The notes under the pieces are model-generated. The model worked only from the letters and a program-made list of their open reading frames with translations, was not told the DNA's origin and made no database searches. From Micromonospora sp. WMMA1947 (GTDB lineage: Bacteria; Actinomycetota; Actinomycetes; Mycobacteriales; Micromonosporaceae), in contig NZ_CP114909.1 in assembly GCF_027497355.1 (NCBI RefSeq), positions 4,049,001-4,113,000 on the forward strand: a stretch of DNA of 64,000 nucleotides, written 5' to 3'. Position 1 is the stretch's first letter. The number at the start of each line of letters is the position of its first letter. This document shows positions 15,840-23,851 of this stretch, piece after piece. A program made the translations under genes and the position numbers.

Positions 15840-16781
15840 ATGCGGCACGGAGTCGCGCGTTTCGTCACGGGCTTCCTGGCCCTGCCCGTCGCGCTGTACC
15901 TGTTCTACGTGGTGTGGCCGTTCGCCCAGGCGGCGGGATACTCGCTGACCGACTGGGGCGGGTACTCCGATTCCCAGCGCTTCGTCGGGCTGGACAACTA
16001 CGTCCGGCTGTTCTCCGACGAGCTGATCCGGAAGGCGTTCTGGCACAACGTGTTCTTCCTGGTCACCGTGCCGCTGTTCACGATCGCGCTGGCCCTGTTC
16101 CTCGCGTTCCTGCTCAACGTGGGCGGACGCGAGGACAGGGCCGGCATCCGCGGGGTGTTCGGCTCCGGGATCTACAAGGTCATCTTCTTCTTCCCGCAGG
16201 TGCTGTCGCTGGTGGTCATCGCCGTCATGTGGCAGCAGATCTACCGCACCGACGGGCAGGGCCTGATCAACGGCCTGCTCATCAAGATCGGGCTGGTCGA
16301 CGCGGACAACCCGATCGCCTTCACCGCCGACCCGGAGCCGTTCCTCGGCGTGCCGGCGGTGCTCTGGTGGTTGCTGTTCATCGCGGTGTGGAGCGGCGCC
16401 GGCTTCTACATGGTGCTGTTCTCCGCCGCGATGCAGTCGATCCCGAAGGACATCTACGAGGCCGCGATCCTCGACGGCGCGGGCCGGTTCCACACGTTCT
16501 TCAAGGTGACGCTGCCGCTGCTGCGGGACAGCATCTCGGTCGCCTGGGTCTATCTGGGCTTCATCGCGCTGGACATGTACGCGCTGGTCTTCGTCATGAC
16601 GCCGAGCCAGGGCGGGCCGAACCACGCCAGCGAGATCTTCGCCTCGGTGATCCAGTTCAACGCGTTCCAGAAGGGCCAGTTCGGTTACGCCTGCGCGATC
16701 GCCGTCGCGCTGGCCATCTTCACCATTCTGCTGGCCGCGCTCCAGCTGAGGATCACCCGCCGTGAGCGGATCGAGTACTGA
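15840..16781 (+). CDS. ngcF: Sugar ABC transporter permease (NgcF-like, set 2)
   Basis: A 313-residue MalF-type permease, six membrane segments, first FVTGFLALPVALYLFYVVW. EAA loop IYEAAILDGAGRFHTFFKV. ATG 15840 is chosen because GAGGAAG lies seven to ten bases upstream; the in-frame GTG at 15831 abuts the ribosome binding site and is unlikely. It is 22 bases downstream of the binding-protein stop and 13 bases upstream of the next permease. It should pair with the MalG-type permease at 16795 and an unlinked ATPase. Confidence 0.88.
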   Translation: MRHGVARFVTGFLALPVALYLFYVVWPFAQAAGYSLTDWGGYSDSQRFVGLDNYVRLFSDELIRKAFWHNVFFLVTVPLFTIALALFLAFLLNVGGREDRAGIRGVFGSGIYKVIFFFPQVLSLVVIAVMWQQIYRTDGQGLINGLLIKIGLVDADNPIAFTADPEPFLGVPAVLWWLLFIAVWSGAGFYMVLFSAAMQSIPKDIYEAAILDGAGRFHTFFKVTLPLLRDSISVAWVYLGFIALDMYALVFVMTPSQGGPNHASEIFASVIQFNAFQKGQFGYACAIAVALAIFTILLAALQLRITRRERIEY

Positions 16782-16794
16782 GGAGGTCTGGACG

Positions 16795-17745
16795 ATGAGC
16801 ACTGTGACCCACACCTCCGGTCCGGCCCGGTCCGACACGGCACCGCCGGACCGGCCGCCGGCGGACCGGCGGAACGTCGGCAACGGCTTCGGCGGCCGCA
16901 TCTTCAACGGTTTCTCGCACCTGTTCCTCGCGGTCTGGGCGATCATGGTGGTCTACCCGCTGCTGTGGGTGGTGATGTCGGCGCTCAAGACCGACTCGGA
17001 GGTGATCCGCGAACCGCTGTCGCTGATCCCCGACGCGTTGCAGTGGGACAACTTCGCCCGCGCCTGGACCGCCGGGATCGACAGCTTCTTCCTCAACACG
17101 CTGCTCGTGCTGGTGTTCAGCGTGACGCTGACGATGCTGCTCGGCTCGATGGCCGCGTACGCCCTGGCGCGCTACGAGTTCCGCGGCAACCGGCTGATCT
17201 ACTGGATGTTCCTGTCCGGGCTGACGCTGCCGATCTACCTGGCCGCGGTGCCGCTGTTCAAGGGCGTCTACAACACCGGCGTCAGCCTCCCGTTGCTCGG
17301 CCCGAACAAGCACCTCATGCTGATCCTGGTCTACGTGGCGTGGTCGCTGTCGTTCACGATCTTCTTCATGCACTCGTTCTTCCGGACGCTGCCCGACTCG
17401 ATCGCCGAGGCGGCCCAGGTCGACGGGGCGTCGCACACCCGCACGTTCTTCAGCGTGATGCTCCCGATGGCCAAGCCGGGCCTGATCAGCATCGGCATCT
17501 TCAACGTGCTCGGCCAGTGGAACCAGTGGTACCTGCCGACGCTGCTCATGCAGTCGGTGTCCGGCGAGCCGAAGAACCAGGTGATCGCCCAGGGGTTGAT
17601 CGAGCTGTCGGTCAACCAGGGCTACAAGTCGGACTGGTCCGGACTGTTCGCCGGGGTGACCATGGCGATGCTTCCGGTGCTGATCGTGTACATCGTCTTC
17701 CAGCGCCAGGTGCAGTCCGGCCTCACCGCCGGCGTCGGCAAGTAA
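16795..17745 (+). CDS. ngcG: Sugar ABC transporter permease (NgcG-like, set 2)
   Basis: A 316-residue MalG-type permease. ATG 16795 (MSTVTHTSG) is preceded by GAGGAGG at ideal spacing. An N-terminal hydrophilic tail of about 40 residues precedes six membrane segments (FLAVWAIMVVYPLLWVVMSA first). EAA loop AEAAQVDGASHTRTFFSVML; C-terminus VQSGLTAGVGK as in the set 1 protein. It is the last gene of the operon; a perfect palindrome follows 14 bases after the stop. Confidence 0.88.
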   Translation: MSTVTHTSGPARSDTAPPDRPPADRRNVGNGFGGRIFNGFSHLFLAVWAIMVVYPLLWVVMSALKTDSEVIREPLSLIPDALQWDNFARAWTAGIDSFFLNTLLVLVFSVTLTMLLGSMAAYALARYEFRGNRLIYWMFLSGLTLPIYLAAVPLFKGVYNTGVSLPLLGPNKHLMLILVYVAWSLSFTIFFMHSFFRTLPDSIAEAAQVDGASHTRTFFSVMLPMAKPGLISIGIFNVLGQWNQWYLPTLLMQSVSGEPKNQVIAQGLIELSVNQGYKSDWSGLFAGVTMAMLPVLIVYIVFQRQVQSGLTAGVGK

Positions 17746-17759
17746 CCCTCCGGGAGGTA

Positions 17760-17806
17760 AGGAAGGGCCCCTTGTTAACACCGGGTGTTAACAAGGGGCC
17801 CTTCCT
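17760..17806. repeat. Perfect 23-bp-arm palindrome (repeat/terminator)
   Basis: Arms 17760-17782 and 17784-17806 are exact reverse complements around a single G; each arm holds GGAAGGGCCCC next to a GTTAAC site. A degenerate extra arm (GTTAAGAGGGGGCCCTTCC) follows at about 17818-17836. It lies directly behind the ngcG stop. I recall near-identical palindromes as dispersed repeats in Micromonospora and Salinispora. It would form a very stable hairpin ending transcription of the ngc operon. Confidence 0.75.
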
Positions 17807-17879
17807 CTACCGCAGGCGTTAAGAGGGGGCCCTTCCTTCCCCGCGGAGCGTGTCGGGGGGAGGGGGCAGAATCACGTCC

Positions 17880-19553
17880 GTGCTGGTGGCGGTGGAGGCG
17901 GACGAGCGAGGCGGCGGCGTGCTGCAACCGCTGCGCGCCGACGGCACCCCGTCCGGCCCGCCCGAGGAGGTGGCCGACCTGGCCACCGCCGTCGCCGCCC
18001 GGGAGGCCGCCGGCCACCCCCGCTGGCTGTGGGCCGCCTGGGCCGGCGTCTACCCGGCGCTGCTGCGCGCCGGGGTGCGGCTCGACCGCTGCCACGACGT
18101 CGAGCTGACCGAGGCGCTCCTGCTCGGGCACGCCGGCCGGTGGGGCGAGCCCCGCGCGCTACCGGCCGCCTGGGCCCGGGTCACCGGCGCGCCGGTCCCG
18201 CCGGACCCGGCGCCCCGCCCGCCCGAGCCGCCGGGCCACGCCCAGGCCGCGCTGTTCGAGCCGCCGTCCGGCCCGCCCGGTCCGGGCATCACGGCGTTGA
18301 CCCGGGTGTACGCCGACCAGCTCGCCCGGATCGCCACGACCACCCACCCCGGCCGGTTCCGGCTGCTGGTGGCCGCCGAGTCGGCGGGCGCGCTGGTGGC
18401 GGCCGAGATGGGCGCGGCCGGGCTGCCGTGGCGCGCCGACGTGCACGACACGATTCTGGCCGGCCTGCTCGGCGAGCCGTCCCCGGTCGGCGGGCCGCCG
18501 CGCCGGCTGGCCGAGTTGCAGGCCCGGATCGCTGACGCGTTCGGCGTACGCCAGGTGCACGCCGACTCGCCCGCGGAGCTGTTGCGGGCGTTCGCCCGCG
18601 CGGGCGTGGACCTGCCGAACACGCGCGCCTGGGTGCTGCGCGGGGTGGAGCATCCGGCGGCGCCGCTGGTCCTGGAGTACAAGGAGCTGTACCGGATCTG
18701 GACGGCGCACGGCTGGGCCTGGCGCGACGCCTGGGTGTCCGGCGGCCGGTTCCACCCGGAGTACGTGCCGGGCGGCGTGGTCTCCGGCCGCTGGGCGACC
18801 CGGGGCGGCGGGGCGTTGCAGATTCCGAAGGTGATCCGGCGGGCGGTGGTGGCGGACCCGGGCTGGACGTTCGTGGTCGCCGACGCGGGCCAGCTCGAAC
18901 CGCGCGTGCTCGCGGCGGTCTCCGGCGACGAGCGGCTCGCCGCGGCGGGCGGTGCCGGTGACCTGTACGCCGCGCTGGCCCGGGACGCGTTCGCCGGTGA
19001 CCGGGCGAAGGCCAAGGTGGCCCTGCTCGGGGCGATGTACGGGCAGACCGGCGGGGCGGCCGTGCCGGCCCTGGCGGTGCTGCGGAAGAACTATCCGACC
19101 GCGTTCGGCTACGTGGAGGCGGCGGCCCGCACCGGTGAGGCGGGCGGGCTGGTCCGGTCGTGGTTGGGGCGCACCTGTCCGCCCGGGTCGGCGGGGTTCG
19201 CCGAGGGGGAGGAGGCGATGCCGGACGGCGGGGCCGATCCGCACAGCCCGTCGGCGCGGGCGGCCCGTTCACGTGGGCGTTTCACCCGCAACTTCGTCAT
19301 CCAGGCCACCGCCGCCGAGTGGGCCTCCACGCTGCTGGCGACGCTGCGTACCGAGCTGGCCGGCACGGAGGCGGAGCTGGTCTTCTTCCAGCACGACGAG
19401 GTGATGGTGCACTGCCCGGCCGGGCAGGCGGCGGCGGTCGCCGAGGCGGTCACCGCCGCCGGGGCGCGGGCCACAGGGCTGCTGTTCGGCGACACCCCGG
19501 TCCGGTTCCCGCTGGACCTGTCGTCAGTGGACTGCTACGCGGACGCGGCATAG
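17880..19553 (+). CDS. Bifunctional 3'-5' exonuclease/DNA polymerase family protein (family A)
   Basis: A roughly 557-residue PolA-like protein without a 5' nuclease domain. Polymerase motifs: A, VVADAGQLEPRVLAAVSGD; B, RAKAKVALLGAMYGQTGG; C, FFQHDEVMVHC, which keeps the catalytic His-Asp. The N-terminal third aligns with the exonuclease position but shows no clear Asp-x-Glu start, so proofreading may be lost. GTG 17880 lies seven bases after CAGAAT, consistent with a leaderless message; GTG 17850 is an alternative. Such proteins are widespread in actinobacteria and poorly studied; a role in repair synthesis is inference. Confidence 0.85.
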   Translation: MLVAVEADERGGGVLQPLRADGTPSGPPEEVADLATAVAAREAAGHPRWLWAAWAGVYPALLRAGVRLDRCHDVELTEALLLGHAGRWGEPRALPAAWARVTGAPVPPDPAPRPPEPPGHAQAALFEPPSGPPGPGITALTRVYADQLARIATTTHPGRFRLLVAAESAGALVAAEMGAAGLPWRADVHDTILAGLLGEPSPVGGPPRRLAELQARIADAFGVRQVHADSPAELLRAFARAGVDLPNTRAWVLRGVEHPAAPLVLEYKELYRIWTAHGWAWRDAWVSGGRFHPEYVPGGVVSGRWATRGGGALQIPKVIRRAVVADPGWTFVVADAGQLEPRVLAAVSGDERLAAAGGAGDLYAALARDAFAGDRAKAKVALLGAMYGQTGGAAVPALAVLRKNYPTAFGYVEAAARTGEAGGLVRSWLGRTCPPGSAGFAEGEEAMPDGGADPHSPSARAARSRGRFTRNFVIQATAAEWASTLLATLRTELAGTEAELVFFQHDEVMVHCPAGQAAAVAEAVTAAGARATGLLFGDTPVRFPLDLSSVDCYADAA

Positions 19554-19675
19554 TCACGCAAATTTCCGTTTTGCCCCGCTACCCGGTCCCGGCCGTGCTC
19601 GTTGGGCCCGGTGTGCGTACGACGGGACGGACCGGGCGGCTGTGCCCGGTCCGTCCCCTGATCGAGGGGGCACCG

Positions 19676-20287
19676 CTGAACCGGATCGCTGCAATGATCA
19701 TCGCCGCCGGTGGCGGCCGCCGCATCGGCGGACCCGAAGCGCTGCTGCACCAGGGCGAGAAGCCGCTGGTCAGCCAGATGATCGACACGATGGCCGAGGC
19801 GGGCTGCGCGCAGGTCGTGGTCGTCCTGGGCGCGGCGGCCGAGCAGGTGCGGCAGACCACCGACCTGACCGGCGCCACAGTGGTGGTCAACCGCGCGTGG
19901 GGCACCGGGGTGGGCTCCTCGATCCGGGCCGGGCTCGCCGCGCTCACCGACGACGACATCGAGGCGGTGGTCGTGGTGCCGGTGGACATGCCCGGGCTCA
20001 CCGCGACGGCGGTCCGCCGGGTGACCGCCCTGCCGTATCCGGACGTGCTGGTCTGCGCCACCTACGACGGGCTGCGCGGCTACCCGATGCTGTTCGGCCG
20101 CCGGCACTGGTCCGGCATCGCCACGCTCGCCAGCGCCGACGTCGGGGCCCGACCGTACCTGCTGGCGCACAAGGACCAGATCGTCGACATCGCCTGCGAC
20201 TCGGTGGCCGACGGCAGCCGGATCGACAGCCCGGAGCTGATGGCGCTCTACGGCCTGTCCATCCCCGAGCAACGCGTCGGCGCCTGA
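19676..20287 (+). CDS. MobA-like nucleotidyltransferase
   Basis: A roughly 203-residue NTP-transferase (MobA/MocA/GlmU fold) with the nucleotide-binding loop IIAAGGGRRIGGPEALL, the metal-binding VVVPVDMPGLT and the RGYPMLFGRRHW segment. MocA-type members make molybdopterin cytosine dinucleotide; no molybdoenzyme genes are nearby, so the substrate is open. The first ATG (19694) would begin inside the first beta-strand (it removes RIAA). The CTG at 19676 with GAGGGGG five bases upstream gives MNRIAAMIIAAGGG, which fits the family better and is chosen here. Confidence 0.8.
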   Translation: MNRIAAMIIAAGGGRRIGGPEALLHQGEKPLVSQMIDTMAEAGCAQVVVVLGAAAEQVRQTTDLTGATVVVNRAWGTGVGSSIRAGLAALTDDDIEAVVVVPVDMPGLTATAVRRVTALPYPDVLVCATYDGLRGYPMLFGRRHWSGIATLASADVGARPYLLAHKDQIVDIACDSVADGSRIDSPELMALYGLSIPEQRVGA

Positions 20288-20326
20288 GGCGCGCCGCTTG
20301 TCGGACCCGGGTGCCAGGATCGGACC

Positions 20327-20659
20327 GTGGCCTACGACGAGGACCTGGCGAACCGCGTACGCGAACGCCTCGGGGGTGAGCCCGGCATCACCGAGCGGCG
20401 CATGTTCGGCGGCCTGGCGATGATGCTGCGCGGCAACATGGCGGTGGTCGTGCGCGGCGCGGGCGGCCTGATGGTCCGGGTCGACCCGGCCGAGGCCGAA
20501 CGTGCCCTGGGCGAGCCCGGCGCCGAGGCGACAGTCATGCGGGGCCGGGAGATGCGCGGCTGGGTCACCGTGTCGCCGGCCGCCTGCGAGCGCGACGCCG
20601 ACCTGGCCCGCTGGGTCGACCGGGGCGTCCGCTACACGCGCGGCCTCCCGGCGAAGTAG
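20327..20659 (+). CDS. TfoX/Sxy N-terminal domain protein
   Basis: A 110-residue protein with the TfoX N-terminal domain pattern: ERRMFGGLAMMLRGNMAVVV, then the LMVRVDPAEAE and MRGREMRGWVTV strands. The domain occurs alone in many actinobacteria, where a competence role is not shown. GTG start with AGGATCG upstream. It stands alone between a nucleotidyltransferase and a VOC protein. Confidence 0.85.
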   Translation: MAYDEDLANRVRERLGGEPGITERRMFGGLAMMLRGNMAVVVRGAGGLMVRVDPAEAERALGEPGAEATVMRGREMRGWVTVSPAACERDADLARWVDRGVRYTRGLPAK

Positions 20660-20741
20660 CCCGCCCGGATATCCGGGTGCGCGACCCGGCCGCCCGTCCT
20701 ACGCTGCGGCCAGTCGGCAGCGGGGGATCGGAGACGGGCAG

Positions 20742-21458
20742 ATGGCGGTTCACCTCTACGCGGTCAGCCTCGACGCGGCCGACCCGCGCCGGCTCGCGCG
20801 GTTCTGGTCCGGCGTGCTGGGCCGGGAGATCTTTGACGACCCGCGCGAGGGCGTGGCGCTGGGCGGCGACGCACACAGCGACGTCCGCATCCGGTTCCTG
20901 CCCAGCGAGGCGCCCAAGACGGTGCAGAACCGCATCCACTTCGACCTGACGAGCGCGTCGCCGCAGGCCCAGCGGGAGACGGTCGACCGGGCGCTGGCAC
21001 TGGGCGGCCGGCACATCGACATCGGCCAGGGCCCGGACGACGACCAGGTGGTGCTCGCCGACCCCGAGGGCAACGAGCTCTGCGTCATCGGCGCGGGCAA
21101 CACCTTCCTCGCCGGCTGCGGCCCGCTCGGCGCGATCAACTGCGACGGCACCCGGGCGGCCGGCCTCTTCTGGACCGAGGCGCTGGGCTGGCCGCTGGTC
21201 TGGGACCAGGACGAGGAGACCGCGATCCAGTCGCCGCGCGGAGGCGCGAAGGTCACCTGGAGCGGCCCGCCGCTGATGCCCAGCGGCGGGCGGGACCGCG
21301 TACACCTGGACCTGGTCGCGGCCGGTGACCGGGGCGCGGAGGCCGACCGGCTGCTCGCGCTCGGCGCGACCCGGGTCGGCACGGGCCGGCACACCGCCGA
21401 CGACCTGGTGCTGGCCGATCCGGACGGCACCGAGTTCTGCCTGCTGACGGCCCGGTGA
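20742..21458 (+). CDS. VOC (glyoxalase-like) family protein, two domains
   Basis: A 238-residue protein made of two glyoxalase/bleomycin-resistance-like modules (residues about 3-115 and 122-236). Each has the DAADPRRLARFWSGVLG or DGTRAAGLFWTEALGWPL helix and a final beta-strand LADPEGNELCVI or LADPDGTEFCLL. Only some metal-ligand positions are evident (RIHFDL, DRVHLDL, Glu in the last strand). Substrate unknown. ATG 20742 begins exactly at the first strand; GGAG lies about ten bases upstream. Confidence 0.85.
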   Translation: MAVHLYAVSLDAADPRRLARFWSGVLGREIFDDPREGVALGGDAHSDVRIRFLPSEAPKTVQNRIHFDLTSASPQAQRETVDRALALGGRHIDIGQGPDDDQVVLADPEGNELCVIGAGNTFLAGCGPLGAINCDGTRAAGLFWTEALGWPLVWDQDEETAIQSPRGGAKVTWSGPPLMPSGGRDRVHLDLVAAGDRGAEADRLLALGATRVGTGRHTADDLVLADPDGTEFCLLTAR

Positions 21459-21491
21459 CGCGGGTACGGCCCCAGGGACCGCACCCGCGTC
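21457..21491. terminator. Bidirectional hairpin terminator
   Basis: GACGCGGGT (21457-21465) and ACCCGCGTC (21483-21491) form a perfect 9-bp stem between the convergent VOC and DUF4127 genes. The left arm begins inside the VOC stop codon. Confidence 0.55.
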
Positions 21492-21497
21492 GTCCGA

Positions 21498-23141
21498 TCA
21501 GCGCAGCCGCAGGCTCGGCTCCAGCATGACCTCGAACAGCCGGTCCCACGGCAGCTCGACCCGCACCGCGGTGACCCGGTTCAGCGTCGCGGTGAACGTC
21601 TTGCGTCCGCGTACCCCGAGCACCAGCTCGTGCCCGGCGAAGTGGTCGGCGAAGTACCGCTCGGTCAGCGGCACCAGCCGGTCGCGTACCCAGCCGTCGA
21701 AGTAGCGCTTCTGCTCGGCGGTCAGCGCCAGCGGATCCCAGCCCTGCGCGCGGGCGTGCGCGTACGCCTCGACCTGCACCACGTTCTTCCACGGGTCGTC
21801 CTTGACGAACCGGTAGAGCAGGCACTCGGCGTGCGCCTGGGCCGGCCCGCGCAGCTCCGGCACGCCGAAGCCGCTGCCGGACGAACGCAGGTACGCCCAC
21901 CGCGCGGTGCCGTGCGCGAGCGCCAGCCCGAGCGCGTTGCCGCCGGTGTTCCACCCCGAGTACGACAGCAGCGCCGGCAGGTCCAGGCGGGCCTCCATCC
22001 GGGACACCAGGTCGTGGTCGCCCTTGTTGACGATCAGCGGGTCCACCACGATCACCGGGGTGCCGGCGGCCAGCAGCTCACCGATGCGGCCGACGAACGC
22101 GTCCAGGTCGGCGGTCCGCTGCCCGGCCGTGGCCGAGGGGGTGTTCACCGCGAGGACGATGTCCGCGTCGCCGGTCACCACCCGGCCGCCCACCGAGGTG
22201 ACGTGCCGGCGGATGTTCTCCGCGAACGGGATGCCCTCCAGCGCGGCGGTCCAGCCCTCCCCGGACACCCCGGCGTACTCCACCCGGTAGGTGGGCGCGG
22301 CGCCGGCGGCGACGACCCGCGCGACGAGCAGCGCGTTGACCTCGTCGGCGCCGGGGAAGATCTCCACCCGGTCGCCGACGCCGAGCCGCGCCACCAGCGC
22401 CTCCAGCTCGACCCGCTCGGCGCGGGCCAGGCCGACCGGCGCGGTGTCGTCCTCGGAGAGCACCAGGTGGCTGATCGTCCCGTCCGCGACCCACTCCACC
22501 ATCAGCCGGTTGACCTGGTGGTTGCGTGCCCGCGCGGCCAGGTAGTCCTCGACCACGGCGTCCGGGATGCGCGCCCGCACGGCGTCGAGCTGGCCCCGCA
22601 GCGACTCCTGGCCCAGATTGACCACCTGGTCGTACAGCTTGGCCCACTGGACCAGCAGGTCACGGTAGTTGTCCAGATCGGTGCCGGTGCTGGTGATCGC
22701 GAGCCGCTGGATCGTGTCGTGCACCTCGATCACCGCGTCGGACCGGCGTGCGCGCAGCCGCCGGATCGCCTCCAGGTTGCGCAACGCGTCGGCCAGGGCC
22801 GGTGCGGCGGTACGCGAGGCGATCAGGCCCCCGTACGCCAGCATGCTCACCGAGATCACGTACCCGTCGACGCCGTCGACGCCGTCGAGCCAGCGGGCGA
22901 TGCCGGCACCGTCACCGGGGGTGAAGAAGCGGCCCAGCAGGTTCCGCGGCGGCAACAGCACCTCGGCGTCGGCGCTCGCACCGGTCATCTCCGCGCAGTA
23001 CGTGTTGACCGGCCGGTCGTCCAGCGGCACCAGCGCCACGCTCGGTCGCCGGCCGGCGGGCCGGGCGAAGGCGGGGCCGCCGAGGGCGACGGTGGCCAGG
23101 CCGGCCGCGCCGGTGGCCGCAAGAAGGGTTCTTCTCTTCAT
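21498..23141 (-). CDS. DUF4127 family exported protein
   Basis: A 547-residue protein of the DUF4127 family, function unknown. N-terminal signal-like segment MKRRTLLAATGAAGLATVAL with an AFARPA cleavage region. Family features: VALVPLDDRPVNTYCAEM at the start of the mature part, then LPPRNLLGRFFTPGD, the SMLAYGGLIASR segment, HLVLSEDDTAPVGLARAE, VNTPSATAGQ and YSGWNTGGNALGLALA. The many conserved Asp, Glu and Asn residues suggest an enzyme, probably on a carbohydrate. GGGAG precedes the ATG, which overlaps the epimerase stop by four bases. It is the last gene of the LacI-controlled amino-sugar operon; export implies action outside the membrane, before import. Confidence 0.85.
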   Translation of the reverse strand: MKRRTLLAATGAAGLATVALGGPAFARPAGRRPSVALVPLDDRPVNTYCAEMTGASADAEVLLPPRNLLGRFFTPGDGAGIARWLDGVDGVDGYVISVSMLAYGGLIASRTAAPALADALRNLEAIRRLRARRSDAVIEVHDTIQRLAITSTGTDLDNYRDLLVQWAKLYDQVVNLGQESLRGQLDAVRARIPDAVVEDYLAARARNHQVNRLMVEWVADGTISHLVLSEDDTAPVGLARAERVELEALVARLGVGDRVEIFPGADEVNALLVARVVAAGAAPTYRVEYAGVSGEGWTAALEGIPFAENIRRHVTSVGGRVVTGDADIVLAVNTPSATAGQRTADLDAFVGRIGELLAAGTPVIVVDPLIVNKGDHDLVSRMEARLDLPALLSYSGWNTGGNALGLALAHGTARWAYLRSSGSGFGVPELRGPAQAHAECLLYRFVKDDPWKNVVQVEAYAHARAQGWDPLALTAEQKRYFDGWVRDRLVPLTERYFADHFAGHELVLGVRGRKTFTATLNRVTAVRVELPWDRLFEVMLEPSLRLR

Positions 23142-23851
23142 CGATGCTCCCTTTTCTCCGGCACGCTCGCCGCCCGGGGGGTGGCCGGAACCAGCCGGCG
23201 GGTGATCCACAGCGGTGAGGTGACGGCGTTGCCCGTCACCACCGCGTGGGCGCCCGCCTCGAAGGCCCGGCTGATCTGCTCCGTGGTCCGGTAGCGCCCC
23301 TCGGCGATCACCGGTACGGGCAGCAGCGCGGCGAGTCGCGCCACGAGCCCGAGGTCGGGCCCGTCGATCGGTGGGCTGGCCGGCGTGTAGCCGGACAGCG
23401 TGGTGGCGACCGCGTCCGCGCCGGCCTCGACGGCGGCGACGCCTTCGGCCACAGTGGCGACGTCGGCCAGGACCAGCGCGTCGCTCTGCTCGTGTACGGC
23501 GCGGACGGTGTCGGCGAAGGTCCGGCCGTCGGGCCGGGGACGGTCGGTGGCGTCCACCGCCACGACGTGCGACCCGGCCCGCGCCGCCTCCAGCGCGTGC
23601 CCGGCGGTCGGGGTGATGAAGACGCCTCCCGTGCCGTGCTTGTACAACCCGATCACCGGAACGTCGACGGCGGCGCGTACCGCCCGCACGTCGTCGGGGC
23701 CGTTGACCCGGACCGCCACCGCACCGCCACGGACCACGGCGGCCGCCACGCGGGCCTGGACGTACGGGTCGCGCATCGGGTCGCCGGGGTCGTCGGGCAG
23801 GGGCTGGCAGGACACGACCAGCCCGCCGGCCAGATCGTCCAGGACACTCAC
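23138..23851 (-). CDS. nanE: N-acetylmannosamine-6-phosphate 2-epimerase
   Basis: A 237-residue TIM-barrel epimerase converting ManNAc-6-P to GlcNAc-6-P. Family motifs: GLVVSCQPLPDDP with MRDPYVQARVAAA, catalytic Lys71 in VIGLYKHG, AVDATDRPRPDG, LADVATVAEG, TLSGYTP and catalytic Glu184 in VIAEGRYRT; GAHAVVTGNAVTSPLWIT at the end. Length is normal for NanE. The start overlaps the ROK kinase stop and the stop overlaps the DUF4127 start (both ATGA). With the ROK kinase it should feed an N-acetylmannosamine unit into GlcNAc metabolism; no sialate lyase is present. Confidence 0.9.
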   Translation of the reverse strand: MSVLDDLAGGLVVSCQPLPDDPGDPMRDPYVQARVAAAVVRGGAVAVRVNGPDDVRAVRAAVDVPVIGLYKHGTGGVFITPTAGHALEAARAGSHVVAVDATDRPRPDGRTFADTVRAVHEQSDALVLADVATVAEGVAAVEAGADAVATTLSGYTPASPPIDGPDLGLVARLAALLPVPVIAEGRYRTTEQISRAFEAGAHAVVTGNAVTSPLWITRRLVPATPRAASVPEKREHR

